DNA from: Bacteroidales bacterium UBA1410
Lineage (GTDB): Bacteria > Bacteroidota > Bacteroidia > Bacteroidales > Dysgonomonadaceae
Direction of reading: 5' to 3'
Length of the DNA: 45,891 nucleotides
Assembly: GCA_002305015.1 (NCBI GenBank)
Contig: DBPW01000009.1
Span: forward strand, 1-45,891
Shown: positions 1-7,757 of the stretch, in pieces
Position numbering within the stretch: the stretch's first letter is position 1
Layout: each line of letters starts with the position of its first letter
The notes under the pieces: generated by a model
What the model was told of the DNA's origin: nothing
Seen by the model: the letters and a program-made list of their open reading frames with translations, nothing else
The model's database searches: none
Program-made: the position numbers and the translations under genes

Positions 1-2
1 AA

Positions 3-1085
3 CAAGGCAAAAGAATTTTAGAAAAACGTTATGGGACGCTTACCCCGGATTTGACTGCTTTGCGTGAAGCATTGATAGAGCGGGGTTGTGGAAGCGTTGC
101 GATGGAGAGTACCAGCATTTACTGGATGCCTATATGGCATGTTCTTGAATCGGATTTTTCGTTAAAACTGGTCAACCCTTATTTCATCAAACAGCTACCC
201 GGTCGCAAGAGCGACGTAAAAGATGCGCAGTGGATAGCGGAATGTCTTCAGAAAGATTTGATCAAAGGGAGTTTTGTTCCTGAAGGGATTTTACAGCAGA
301 TGCGGCAACTGAGCCGACAGTGCCGCCGTCTAACCAAAAGCAGGGTTCGACTTGAGCAACAGATGGACAATCAGTTGCATCGCTGCAATATCCGTTTCAG
401 CAACTATGTTTCCAATCAGGGAAACAATGTATCGTTGCGTAAGGTCATAGAAGCCCTTATCACAGGGGAACGAGACCCGTCCAACCTTGTCCGACTGGTT
501 CACGGGCGTACCAAAAACAAACATGGACATCAGGTCATTGCCGCCTCTTTAGAGGGAGTGATCAATCCCACCGATATTGAAATGCTCAAAGGGTGTATGG
601 AACAAATAGATTTGTTGGAAAAACAGCAGGCTGCTTGCCTTAACCATTTAGAAGAACTTGCGGAGGAATATTTTGCAAGGGAAATCTCGTTGCTGTGTAC
701 CATACCGGGCATTCAACCCTACAGTGCGATGTGTATACTTTCCGAAATCGGCAATGACATGAACGTTTTCGGTAAAGCTTCCCATTTGGTGGGTTGGGCC
801 GGATTGCGTCCACGAAATGATGAGTCGGCCGGCAAGATACAATCGCGTAAGACCATGCACGGAAACAAATATCTTCGAGAGATACTTATTCAGGTATCCT
901 GGTCGGTAGCTCGCTCAAAGAAGACTTTTTTGGGTAAAAAGTACTATCTTCTCTCAAAACGAATGAAATCGCAGAAAGCTTTACTAGCTATAACCCGCAA
1001 AATACTCGTCGTCATTTTCAACGTATTGCGAACAGAGCAACCCTTTGATGTCAATAGAAATTTACAGGCAGTAATGCCTGAGTGA
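3..1085 (+). CDS. IS110-family transposase, 5'-truncated by the window edge
   Basis: The reading frame is open from base 3, so the true start lies outside the window; the TTG at 51 is internal. The N-terminal half has the RuvC-like DEDD domain with the motif VAMESTSIYW and PGRKSDVKDAQWIA. A coiled, helical middle follows. The C-terminal half is the Transposase_20 domain: IPGIQPYSAMCILSEIG, then GWAGLRPRNDESAGK and GNKYLRE, which contains the serine used by this family. Such enzymes excise and insert their element through a circular intermediate guided by an element-encoded bridge (seek) RNA, and lack classical terminal inverted repeats. Visible length is 360 residues, so only a short N-terminal piece is missing. 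No stops or frameshifts are seen, so it may be functional. A deleted relative lies at the other end of the window. Family call is firm; subgroup (IS110 or IS1111) is not resolved. Confidence 0.93.
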   Translation, partial: QGKRILEKRYGTLTPDLTALREALIERGCGSVAMESTSIYWMPIWHVLESDFSLKLVNPYFIKQLPGRKSDVKDAQWIAECLQKDLIKGSFVPEGILQQMRQLSRQCRRLTKSRVRLEQQMDNQLHRCNIRFSNYVSNQGNNVSLRKVIEALITGERDPSNLVRLVHGRTKNKHGHQVIAASLEGVINPTDIEMLKGCMEQIDLLEKQQAACLNHLEELAEEYFAREISLLCTIPGIQPYSAMCILSEIGNDMNVFGKASHLVGWAGLRPRNDESAGKIQSRKTMHGNKYLREILIQVSWSVARSKKTFLGKKYYLLSKRMKSQKALLAITRKILVVIFNVLRTEQPFDVNRNLQAVMPE

Positions 1086-1328
1086 GAAACCTCTCTCCCC
1101 GAGTGGTTTCTTCCGGCACTTTCTCAGTTCCTTATCTTTGTGGCGAAATATCGAAAAATATTATCCCGTGCAAGCAAAATGAACAACAGACTGTGCCGGC
1201 AATGAAAGCGCGTGTGAGACAGGAAAGCTCGCAGAGGAAAGTATTTTATTTTTTCTATGTTCCCGTTTTTCAGAAATGAAGACGGATGTTATTGCTTTGT
1301 CTTTTTCTATCCCTGAGGAAATAACAAT
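1086..1328 (+). other. Non-coding 3' flank of the IS110 element; possible guide-RNA region
   Basis: About 240 bases after the transposase stop carry no convincing gene. A weak hairpin (GAAACC at 1086-1091 with GGTTTC at 1105-1110) follows the stop, and a good -7 box TATCTTTG sits at 1133-1140. In the IS1111 branch of IS110-family elements the guide RNA is encoded after the transposase, so this stretch is a candidate, but the right element border cannot be located here and the opposite arrangement (RNA upstream, outside the window) is equally possible. Confidence 0.3.
1133..1140 (+). promoter_or_regulatory. Bacteroidetes -7 box downstream of the transposase
   Basis: TATCTTTG matches TAnnTTTG exactly. 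A weak -33 candidate (TTTC, 1107-1110) lies 22 bases upstream. No credible gene follows, so the transcript would be non-coding or belong to the element. Confidence 0.4.
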
Positions 1329-1397
1329 ACTATTGATTATCAATATAATATAATTTAAAGATTCTGCTGATAATCTATGATTTATAGAGGAAAGATA
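1329..1397 (+). repeat. 69-bp dispersed repeat, copy A
   Basis: Bases 1329-1397 match the reverse complement of 44632-44700 with 5 mismatches, all in the middle; the first 32 and last 18 bases are identical. It contains the palindrome ATTGAT-T-ATCAAT (1332-1344). Copy A lies between the IS110 flank and the 3' end of the acyl-CoA ligase gene. The rest of the gap to 1482 is AT-rich with no recognisable feature. Confidence 0.75.
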
Positions 1398-1482
1398 TAT
1401 CATTTATATGTTATATAGCATATTTTTGGGCAACTTTTTTATTGAGAAACCGGCAATTTAGTATTTTTTAACCCTGCAGATT

Positions 1483-3132
1483 TCATTGGTACAAGTAACG
1501 ACGGATGTTTTTTGAAGGGGTTTTCTCAAATTCGGCGTTGTAAATCTCTATTTTACTTATTTTTTCGTAACGCGCAAGCTGCCGGTTCAGTGCCATTCGG
1601 TTTCTTTCCATGATTTGCGGCAATTTTTCTTGCGGTATGTTGTCGGCATTCAAGGCTTCATGATCGGGATAAACCAAGGCAACCAATTTTCCATTTCGTT
1701 CAACAACCAGACTCTCGGCAACATAAGGCAAACTGTTTAAGCGCGCTTCGATTTCTTCGGGATAGATGTTTTGTCCGTTTGGTCCTAACAACATCGACTT
1801 AATTATACCTTTAATATACAGTCGTTTCTCTTTATCCATCACCCCTAAATCGCCCGTTTTCAACCATCCGTCTTTTGTGAAAGCGGCAGCAGTAGCTTGC
1901 GGATTTTTGAAATATCCTTTCATTACGTTTTCCCCGCGCACCTGTATTTCTCCCGGAATCCTTTCCGGGTCGGCAGAATCGATCCGTGCTTCCATTATGC
2001 CTTCCAAAACTTTCCCGCAAGAGGTAGGAACAAAATTTCGGTGCGACTCGTACGAAATGAGGGGTGCACACTCCGTCATGCCGTAACCCACGGTGAAAGG
2101 AAATTTCAATTGATAAAAAAACGCCTCCACTTCGCGGTTCAATGCCGCCCCTCCTATAATGACTTCCCTGAAATTTCCTCCGAAGAGGTTCATCAGGTAA
2201 CATCTCATTTTGCACAAAACCAGGCGGTTTATCAAGGGCGTACGCAACAAAAGCTTCATCAGCGGTTTGTTTATCAAAGGCAGAATCTTCCGGTGGTATA
2301 TATTTTCAAAAGTGAGCGGAACAGTAATAATGATGTGAGACTTGACCTTTTGGAGCGCCTGAACCAAATTTCGGAAGGAAGGTATAGTATCCAACAAGGT
2401 GATATGTACTCCTTCGGAAAGGGGGTAAAGAAAATCGAACGTGCAACCGTAGGCATGGGCTAAGGGTAAAAAAGCCAGATTGCGCTCGCCCTCAAATAGC
2501 AGATTCACCTTGTCGGCAAACGTAACGTTTCCTGCAAAATTATTTGCCGTGAGCATCACTCCTCTGCAAAAACCCGGCGTGCCCGAAGTATAATTCAAAC
2601 AGATGACTTCACTATTGTCGATTTCGGGATAAATCACCTGTTCTTTTCGGAAACCGTCGGGGTATTTTTCTTCGCATAACTCGTCCCATCGGTTTACCAT
2701 TTTCCAAAGGCTTTCATCGTCACACTGAAACAATTTGAAAGAAGGGATTTCGAAAACGGGGACGGTTATTTTTCCTTTGGTAACCTGACTCCAAACCGAT
2801 TCGTCCATAAAAACGAGTTTCGATTCGGAATGTTCAATGATATGCTCGATGTTTTCCGGATGGAAATAAGACAAAACGGGGACAATAACAGCCCCATAAG
2901 TAATGGTGGCCAAAAAAACCGTGCACCATGCCGAATGGTTTTTGCCCGACAAAGCTATTTTATCGCCTTTTTCAATACCTATTTTATCAAACAACACATG
3001 CAACCGGGCAATCTTTTGTGCAAGATCGCCGTAAGTGAGCGTTGTTCCTCCTGCATAATCGCTCAACGCAGGCAATTCCCAGTGTTCTTTCAGGCTGTTT
3101 TCGTAAAGTTTGATAAAATTTTGGCGAATCAC
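1483..3132 (-). CDS. Long-chain-type acyl-CoA ligase (AMP-binding), altered motifs
   Basis: ANL-superfamily enzyme expected to join a fatty acid to CoA through an acyl-adenylate in the cytoplasm. Motifs in order: YTSGTPGFCRGVML (A3/P-loop), GYGMTECAP (A5), KTGDLG (A7), GPNGQNIYPEEIE (A8 end) and KTPSKNIRR near the C-terminus with the usual catalytic lysine. I start it at the GTG at 3132 (549 residues, normal for the family): the first ATG, at 3198, lies upstream of a well-formed promoter at 3157-3187, and the residues it would add (a short hydrophobic stretch) do not belong to the family. Odd points: the P-loop has Pro and Arg where Thr and Lys are usual, and the A8 arginine is replaced (KGIIKSML where GRxK is expected). 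Single gene, divergent from mtaB. Confidence 0.88.
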   Translation of the reverse strand: MIRQNFIKLYENSLKEHWELPALSDYAGGTTLTYGDLAQKIARLHVLFDKIGIEKGDKIALSGKNHSAWCTVFLATITYGAVIVPVLSYFHPENIEHIIEHSESKLVFMDESVWSQVTKGKITVPVFEIPSFKLFQCDDESLWKMVNRWDELCEEKYPDGFRKEQVIYPEIDNSEVICLNYTSGTPGFCRGVMLTANNFAGNVTFADKVNLLFEGERNLAFLPLAHAYGCTFDFLYPLSEGVHITLLDTIPSFRNLVQALQKVKSHIIITVPLTFENIYHRKILPLINKPLMKLLLRTPLINRLVLCKMRCYLMNLFGGNFREVIIGGAALNREVEAFFYQLKFPFTVGYGMTECAPLISYESHRNFVPTSCGKVLEGIMEARIDSADPERIPGEIQVRGENVMKGYFKNPQATAAAFTKDGWLKTGDLGVMDKEKRLYIKGIIKSMLLGPNGQNIYPEEIEARLNSLPYVAESLVVERNGKLVALVYPDHEALNADNIPQEKLPQIMERNRMALNRQLARYEKISKIEIYNAEFEKTPSKNIRRYLYQ

Positions 3133-3156
3133 ATTTTTTATATTAGCAAGTATACA

Positions 3157-3187
3157 CAAAAATAAGATGTTCTTTGAGAATAACAAA
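3157..3187 (-). promoter_or_regulatory. Promoter of the acyl-CoA ligase gene
   Basis: On the minus strand TTTG (3184-3187) is followed after 19 bases by TATTTTTG (3157-3164), matching the Bacteroidetes TTTG-N19-21-TAnnTTTG promoter at both boxes. It places transcription start near 3150 and therefore decides for the GTG start at 3132. Confidence 0.7.
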
Positions 3188-3219
3188 AAGAATCTCATGG
3201 CAAATGCGCCAATTTGTTG

Positions 3220-3227
3220 TATTTTTG
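3220..3227 (+). promoter_or_regulatory. -7 box of the mtaB operon
   Basis: TATTTTTG matches TAnnTTTG; no good -33 box is visible. About 100 bases of leader precede mtaB. Confidence 0.45.
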
Positions 3228-3323
3228 TACATCCTTTACAAGGATACCTTGTTGCTATTCATCAACAAATGAGATACAAAGAGGAGCTATATTCCTCTTA
3301 TTTATTGATACAGTGATACCTAT

Positions 3324-4643
3324 ATGATTGATCGTTCCGTTTTCGAAAATAAAACCGCCGTTTATTATACGTTGGGATGCAAACTGAATTTTGCGGAAAC
3401 CTCGGCACTTGGCCGACAGCTCTCGCAGGCAGGAATCCGCCGCGCACAAAAAGGACAAAAAGCCGATATTTGTGTCATAAATACCTGTTCTGTAACGGAA
3501 CTGGCCGATAAAAAAGGTCGTCAAGCCATCCGCAAAATCATTCGTCAACATCCCGGAGCCTTTGTGGTGGTTACCGGATGTTATGCTCAGTTGAAACCCG
3601 ACGAGATTGCCCACATTGAAGGAGTAGATCTGATATTGGGATCGGAACAAAAACACGATGTGCTGAAATACCTCAATACGTTGGATAAAAAAACCGGAAG
3701 CGAAATTGTTGTCTCCGAAACCAAGCGGATAAAAACCTTTGTTCCTTCGCTGTCGGCCGACGACCGCACCCGCTACTTCCTGAAGGTACAAGACGGTTGC
3801 GATTATTTTTGCACCTATTGCACCATCCCTTTTGCCCGTGGCCGCAGTCGCAATGCACCCATTTCCCTGCTTGTGCAGCAAGCTCGGGAAGCGGTAGGAG
3901 AGGGTGGAAAGGAAATTGTACTCACCGGCGTGAATATCGGCGATTTCGGACGCAGTACAAACGAAAGTTTTCTCGATTTGCTCTGTGCACTCGACGAAGT
4001 AGAAGGGATTGAGCGATTCCGCATTTCGTCGATCGAGCCTGATCTGCTGACCGACGAAATCATTCGTTTTGTTGCCGATTCAAAACGGTTTGCGCCTCAT
4101 TTTCATATTCCCCTTCAGTCAGGCAGCGATGCCGTGCTCAAACTCATGAAACGAAAATACGATACGGCACTGTTCCGTCACAAAATCGAAATGATCAAAG
4201 AGGCGATGCCCGATGCTTTTATTGGCGTGGATGTCATCGTGGGCGTTCGTGGCGAAACGGATGCTTATTTTGCCGAAAGTGCAGCATTCATCGATTCGTT
4301 GCCCGTTTCGCAACTACACGTTTTCACCTATTCGGAACGCCCGGGTACGCAGGCGCTGAAAATTCCGTATGTGGTGAAGCCGACGGTAAAGCACGAACGC
4401 AGCAAGACGTTGCTCGACATTTCGGAGAAAAAACTGCTCCACTTCTATGGCAGCCAACAAGGAACCCGTCGTAAAGTGCTTTTCGAACATACCCGCCACG
4501 GGCGGAAAATGATAGGCTTTACCGAAAATTATGTACGCATGGTTTCGGATTACGATGCCTCGTTGGTAAACCGGCTTGTTGAAATAGAAGTAGGGAAACC
4601 GGACAACGAGCATTCGGCAATGGAAGCCGTTTTTATCGACTAA
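3324..4643 (+). CDS. mtaB: tRNA t6A37 methylthiotransferase MtaB
   Basis: Radical-SAM methylthiotransferase that adds a methylthio group to N6-threonylcarbamoyladenosine at position 37 of ANN-decoding tRNAs. The N-terminal UPF0004 domain has three cluster cysteines (C19 in GCKLNFAETS, C54 in NTCSVT, C85 in TGCYAQ). The radical-SAM triad C158-x3-C162-x2-C165 lies in DGCDYFCTYCTIPFARG. A short TRAM-like tail follows (about 380-439). The CKLNFAE signature and the RSRN region separate it from MiaB and RimO. 439 residues, normal. First gene of a three-gene operon: the acyltransferase begins 16 bases after its stop. Confidence 0.95.
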   Translation: MIDRSVFENKTAVYYTLGCKLNFAETSALGRQLSQAGIRRAQKGQKADICVINTCSVTELADKKGRQAIRKIIRQHPGAFVVVTGCYAQLKPDEIAHIEGVDLILGSEQKHDVLKYLNTLDKKTGSEIVVSETKRIKTFVPSLSADDRTRYFLKVQDGCDYFCTYCTIPFARGRSRNAPISLLVQQAREAVGEGGKEIVLTGVNIGDFGRSTNESFLDLLCALDEVEGIERFRISSIEPDLLTDEIIRFVADSKRFAPHFHIPLQSGSDAVLKLMKRKYDTALFRHKIEMIKEAMPDAFIGVDVIVGVRGETDAYFAESAAFIDSLPVSQLHVFTYSERPGTQALKIPYVVKPTVKHERSKTLLDISEKKLLHFYGSQQGTRRKVLFEHTRHGRKMIGFTENYVRMVSDYDASLVNRLVEIEVGKPDNEHSAMEAVFID

Positions 4644-4659
4644 AAAAGTATAACCCTTC

Positions 4660-5574
4660 ATGCAAAAAAAGACAAACAAACAATCGGTAGCAGGCTATTA
4701 TTTATTGTACGGCATTTCTTATCTCCATGCCCTTTTGCCGCTTTCCGTACTGTATGTTTTGTCGGATGCTCTTTATTTTTTTCTTTACTACATTGCCCGC
4801 TATCGGCGAAAAGTGGTCAGAAAAAACCTCACGAATGCCTTTCCTTTTAAAGGGAAAGTCGAAATCGAGAAAATCGAAAAAGACTTTTATCGTTTCTTGT
4901 GCGATTATTATGTTGAAACCATTAAGTTACTGCATATTTCGGATGAAGAAGTGAAGCAACGCATGAGGTTTGACAATCCGGAATTGCTCAACGAATTGGC
5001 TAAAAACGGTAATTCGTGCTTCATGAGTCTCGGGCATTACGGCAATTGGGAGTATGTGCCTTCCGTCGGTTTTTATCTTTCTCCCGAAATCGTACAGGGT
5101 CAAATCTACAAACAATTACACAACAGTGTCTTCGATCGTTTTTTTCTGAAAATCCGTTCGCGCTTTTCCCCCAAATGCATCGAAATGGGCGAAGCTTTTC
5201 GTACGATTGTGAAAAACCGAAACGAAGGACGCTCCATGCTGATCGGTTTTATAAACGACCAGCGTCCGCCGCGATATTACGATCAATATTGGACCACTTT
5301 TCTCAATCAGGATACACTGGTACTCACCGGCATGGAGCGCATTGCCGCAAAATTTGGCTTTGCGGTGGTATATTTGGACATGCAGCGTGTGAAACGCGGC
5401 TATTACCGGGGAACCTTTTCCGTGATAACCCTCGATGCTTCCAAAGAAGAACCCTATGCCGTAACCGAAAAATATATGCGGGAACTGGAAAAAACCATTT
5501 TGCGCGATCCGGCCTACTGGCTATGGTCGCACAACCGCTGGAAATTTGCAAAAAATACGAACACATCAGCATGA
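4660..5574 (+). CDS. Lipid A biosynthesis acyltransferase, LpxL/HtrB type
   Basis: Inner-membrane acyltransferase of the LABLAT family that adds a secondary acyl chain to the lipid A precursor on the cytoplasmic side. A hydrophobic N-terminal anchor covers about residues 12-46. The catalytic H(X)4E motif is H126-YGNW-E131, and NDQRPPRYYD (about 195-205) matches the conserved DQ block. 304 residues, normal. The gene overlaps the next by 4 bases (ATGA), so the two are translationally coupled, in keeping with joint envelope glycolipid work. Which acyl position it modifies cannot be told from sequence. Confidence 0.9.
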   Translation: MQKKTNKQSVAGYYLLYGISYLHALLPLSVLYVLSDALYFFLYYIARYRRKVVRKNLTNAFPFKGKVEIEKIEKDFYRFLCDYYVETIKLLHISDEEVKQRMRFDNPELLNELAKNGNSCFMSLGHYGNWEYVPSVGFYLSPEIVQGQIYKQLHNSVFDRFFLKIRSRFSPKCIEMGEAFRTIVKNRNEGRSMLIGFINDQRPPRYYDQYWTTFLNQDTLVLTGMERIAAKFGFAVVYLDMQRVKRGYYRGTFSVITLDASKEEPYAVTEKYMRELEKTILRDPAYWLWSHNRWKFAKNTNTSA

Positions 5575-6599
5575 AAAAAACTTCGGTAATCATACTCAAC
5601 TGGAACGGTCGGAAATTGTTGGAGCAATTTCTTCCTGCCGTATTGCAACATTCGCTGTCGGACGATTGTGAGGTGATTGTTGCCGATAACGGCTCGACAG
5701 ACGATTCGGTATCATTTCTCGAAACACGGTATCCGGCCTTGCCGTTAATCGTTTTCGACAAAAACTATGGCTTTGCCGAAGGATACAACAAAGCCATCCG
5801 TCAGGTCGATTCGGAATACGTCGTATTGTTGAATTCCGATGTGGAAACCACAGAAGGTTGGCTCGATACCCTTGTCCGCTATATGGACGCTCACCCCGAA
5901 ACAGCGGCCGTTCAACCCAAAATACGCGCTTTCTTCGATCGTAAAAAATTTGAATATGCCGGTGCGGCAGGGGGCTTCATCGACAAGTATGCCTATCCTT
6001 TTTGCCGCGGACGCATTCTCGAAAATGTGGAAACCGACTATGGACAGTACGACTCCATCATCCCCGTTTTCTGGGCTACCGGAGCCTGCCTGTGTATCCG
6101 CCGCAGCGATTACCTCGGTGCCGGAGGGCTCGATGCCGACTTTTTTGCCCACATGGAAGAAATCGATTTATGTTGGCGGCTCAACGCCCGTGGTCGAAAA
6201 ATCGAATGCGTTCCGGAATCGGTAGTCTATCACATGGGAGGTGCATCGTTGAATAAGGAAAATCCGCAAAAGACCTACCTCAATTTCAGAAACAACCTCT
6301 TGATGATTTACAAGAATGTTGCGGCATCGCAATTGCCTCAAACGATGATCGTTCGTTTTTTCCTCGATTTACTGGCCTTTGCACACCTGTGTTTGGAAGG
6401 AAAATTTCAAAATGCGGGTGCCGTTGCAACGGCCTATGCCGATTTTCTAAAAATGCAGAGACTGTACAAAAACATCCGTAAAGAAAATCTCGAAAAAACA
6501 CTCGTAACAACTATTCCTTCACGCTTTAAGGGCAGCATCCTGTGGAATTATTATGTCAAAAAAAAGAGAACTTTCGGGCAACTGTTTGAAACACATTAA
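5571..6599 (+). CDS. Glycosyltransferase family 2
   Basis: GT-A fold glycosyltransferase, probably adding a sugar to a cell-surface glycan. The start at 5571 (ATG of the ATGA overlap) is chosen over longer upstream readings because family homology begins there: SVIILNWNGRKLLEQ. Nucleotide-binding DNGSTDD has Asp39; the metal-binding motif is LLNSDVE (Asp90); the acceptor region has FWATGACLCIRRSDY and HMEEIDLCWRLNARG, typical of rhamnosyl/galactosyl-transferase-like GT2 enzymes. 342 residues. The end (about 285-305) is mildly hydrophobic and may touch the membrane. Donor and acceptor are unknown. Last gene of the mtaB operon. Confidence 0.92.
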   Translation: MKKTSVIILNWNGRKLLEQFLPAVLQHSLSDDCEVIVADNGSTDDSVSFLETRYPALPLIVFDKNYGFAEGYNKAIRQVDSEYVVLLNSDVETTEGWLDTLVRYMDAHPETAAVQPKIRAFFDRKKFEYAGAAGGFIDKYAYPFCRGRILENVETDYGQYDSIIPVFWATGACLCIRRSDYLGAGGLDADFFAHMEEIDLCWRLNARGRKIECVPESVVYHMGGASLNKENPQKTYLNFRNNLLMIYKNVAASQLPQTMIVRFFLDLLAFAHLCLEGKFQNAGAVATAYADFLKMQRLYKNIRKENLEKTLVTTIPSRFKGSILWNYYVKKKRTFGQLFETH

Positions 6600-6621
6600 A
6601 AAAATTGGCACCGAATTTGAT

Positions 6622-6651
6622 TTTGTTTCTAAAAAAATCTGCGTATATTTG
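6622..6651 (+). promoter_or_regulatory. Promoter of the ferredoxin gene
   Basis: TTTG (6622-6625), 18 bases, then TATATTTG (6644-6651). The -7 box is a perfect match and the spacing is one base short of the usual range. An AT-rich leader of about 60 bases follows. Confidence 0.65.
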
Positions 6652-6716
6652 CGCAATTATAAAAAATAAAAAGTTCAATCTAAAACACTAACATCTAATT
6701 AAATTAAAGAACGATT

Positions 6717-6884
6717 ATGGCTTACGTAATTACAGAAGATTGTATTGCTTGCGGCACTTGCATTGACGAATGTCCTGTAAATGCTATTTCGGAAGGTGAA
6801 ATTTATGTGATCGATCCCGACATTTGTACAGATTGTGGTACATGTGCCGAAGTTTGTCCCACCGAAGCAATTCATCCGGCATAA
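6717..6884 (+). CDS. 2x[4Fe-4S] ferredoxin
   Basis: A 55-residue protein with two CxxCxxCxxxCP clusters: C9-C12-C15-C19 and C37-C40-C43-C47. This is the clostridial-type dicluster ferredoxin, a small cytoplasmic electron carrier for pyruvate:ferredoxin oxidoreductase, hydrogenases and similar enzymes. The start ATG at 6717 gives MAYVITEDC, the normal N-terminus, and nothing in frame is left over. It stands alone with a strong promoter and a strong terminator, as expected for an abundant single-gene transcript. The acidic composition also fits. Confidence 0.96.
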   Translation: MAYVITEDCIACGTCIDECPVNAISEGEIYVIDPDICTDCGTCAEVCPTEAIHPA

Positions 6885-6901
6885 ATCATAAATGATGAAA
6901 C

Positions 6902-6936
6902 AACGTGGCGTTCTCAATTAACGCCACGTTTTTTTT
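6902..6936 (+). terminator. Rho-independent terminator of the ferredoxin gene
   Basis: Perfect 11-bp stem AACGTGGCGTT (6902-6912) / AACGCCACGTT (6920-6930), 7-base loop, followed by a run of T. Confidence 0.92.
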
Positions 6937-6993
6937 GGCTTTTGGATAAGAGCCTACATGCAATTTCTTCAACTTACTAATTAACACGATTAT

Positions 6994-7659
6994 ATGAAAA
7001 AAGTATACTATATTTTATTGCTTGTTGCATTGGTTATACATCAATCCTGTATTAATAGTGTAAATGACGTTGATTCTCCCATGACGGTAAAAAACAGCGA
7101 GTTGACAATGTCTCATGGGAATACCGAAAAATTGATTGTTGAAAACGCAAAAGGTTTTACAACCTATAAAAGCACCAACGAAGATGTTGCCACTGTGTCG
7201 CCCTACGGCATCGTATCTGCCGGAGTAAAAGGAGAAGCCAATATAATTGTAGAATCGGGAGCAGAAACGGCAGTGTGCAAGGTTTTGGTAACCACCACGA
7301 TAAACCATATCATAGAGCCTTGTGTCGATTTTGGCAGCGATTATGAAACAGTGAAGGATAAAATAAAAAATGATGCCGAAATTACCGAAGAAAACGGGAA
7401 TATGGTGCAAACTCGAATCATCGGGAATACAGTTTTCCGATATGCTTATTTATTTAAGGAAGGAAAGCTTTCCTCATCGTGTCTTTCCTTCCCGGTTCAA
7501 TCACCTACTGCTGAAGTGATAGACGATTTTTTGGCTGAACGTTATCTCCCGTGGGATGTATATTTATATTCTCCCGATAAAAAAGTTGGAGTATTCACGC
7601 TCAATCCGGGGGATGGATACTTTTATGTGTTTTATTCCACCTTGTGCCCAACCGAATAG
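6994..7659 (+). CDS. Lipoprotein with BIG2 immunoglobulin-like domain
   Basis: Unrecognised 221-residue envelope protein. Signal peptide with lipobox (IHQSC, Cys19) predicts a lipid-anchored protein in the outer or inner membrane. Residues about 30-100 look like a bacterial Ig-like group 2 domain: TMSHGNTEKLIV, YKSTNEDVATVSPYGIVSAGVKGEANIIV. The C-terminal part (105-221) has no family I know; it contains FVFYSTLCPTE-like aromatic-rich ends. BIG2 domains usually serve as spacers or in adhesion. It starts about 60 bases after the ferredoxin terminator, with no good promoter box visible, and is followed by the DUF5040 gene after about 100 bases. Confidence 0.7.
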   Translation: MKKVYYILLLVALVIHQSCINSVNDVDSPMTVKNSELTMSHGNTEKLIVENAKGFTTYKSTNEDVATVSPYGIVSAGVKGEANIIVESGAETAVCKVLVTTTINHIIEPCVDFGSDYETVKDKIKNDAEITEENGNMVQTRIIGNTVFRYAYLFKEGKLSSSCLSFPVQSPTAEVIDDFLAERYLPWDVYLYSPDKKVGVFTLNPGDGYFYVFYSTLCPTE

Positions 7660-7757
7660 ATAATAGGAAGGATATTTTGGCTTTTGGAGATCACGCATCT
7701 GCTAATTCAAGCGATTTTATAACTAAATTTGCTACAACAATACAATATATTTTACCG

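Noticed and set aside
1082..1279. 65-codon frame right after the transposase
   Set aside because: No homology, covers a hairpin and a promoter-like box; more likely element non-coding sequence.
5016..5570. Upstream extension of the GT2 reading frame
   Set aside because: It overlaps the acyltransferase gene in another frame; GT2 homology begins at 5571 at an ATGA overlap.
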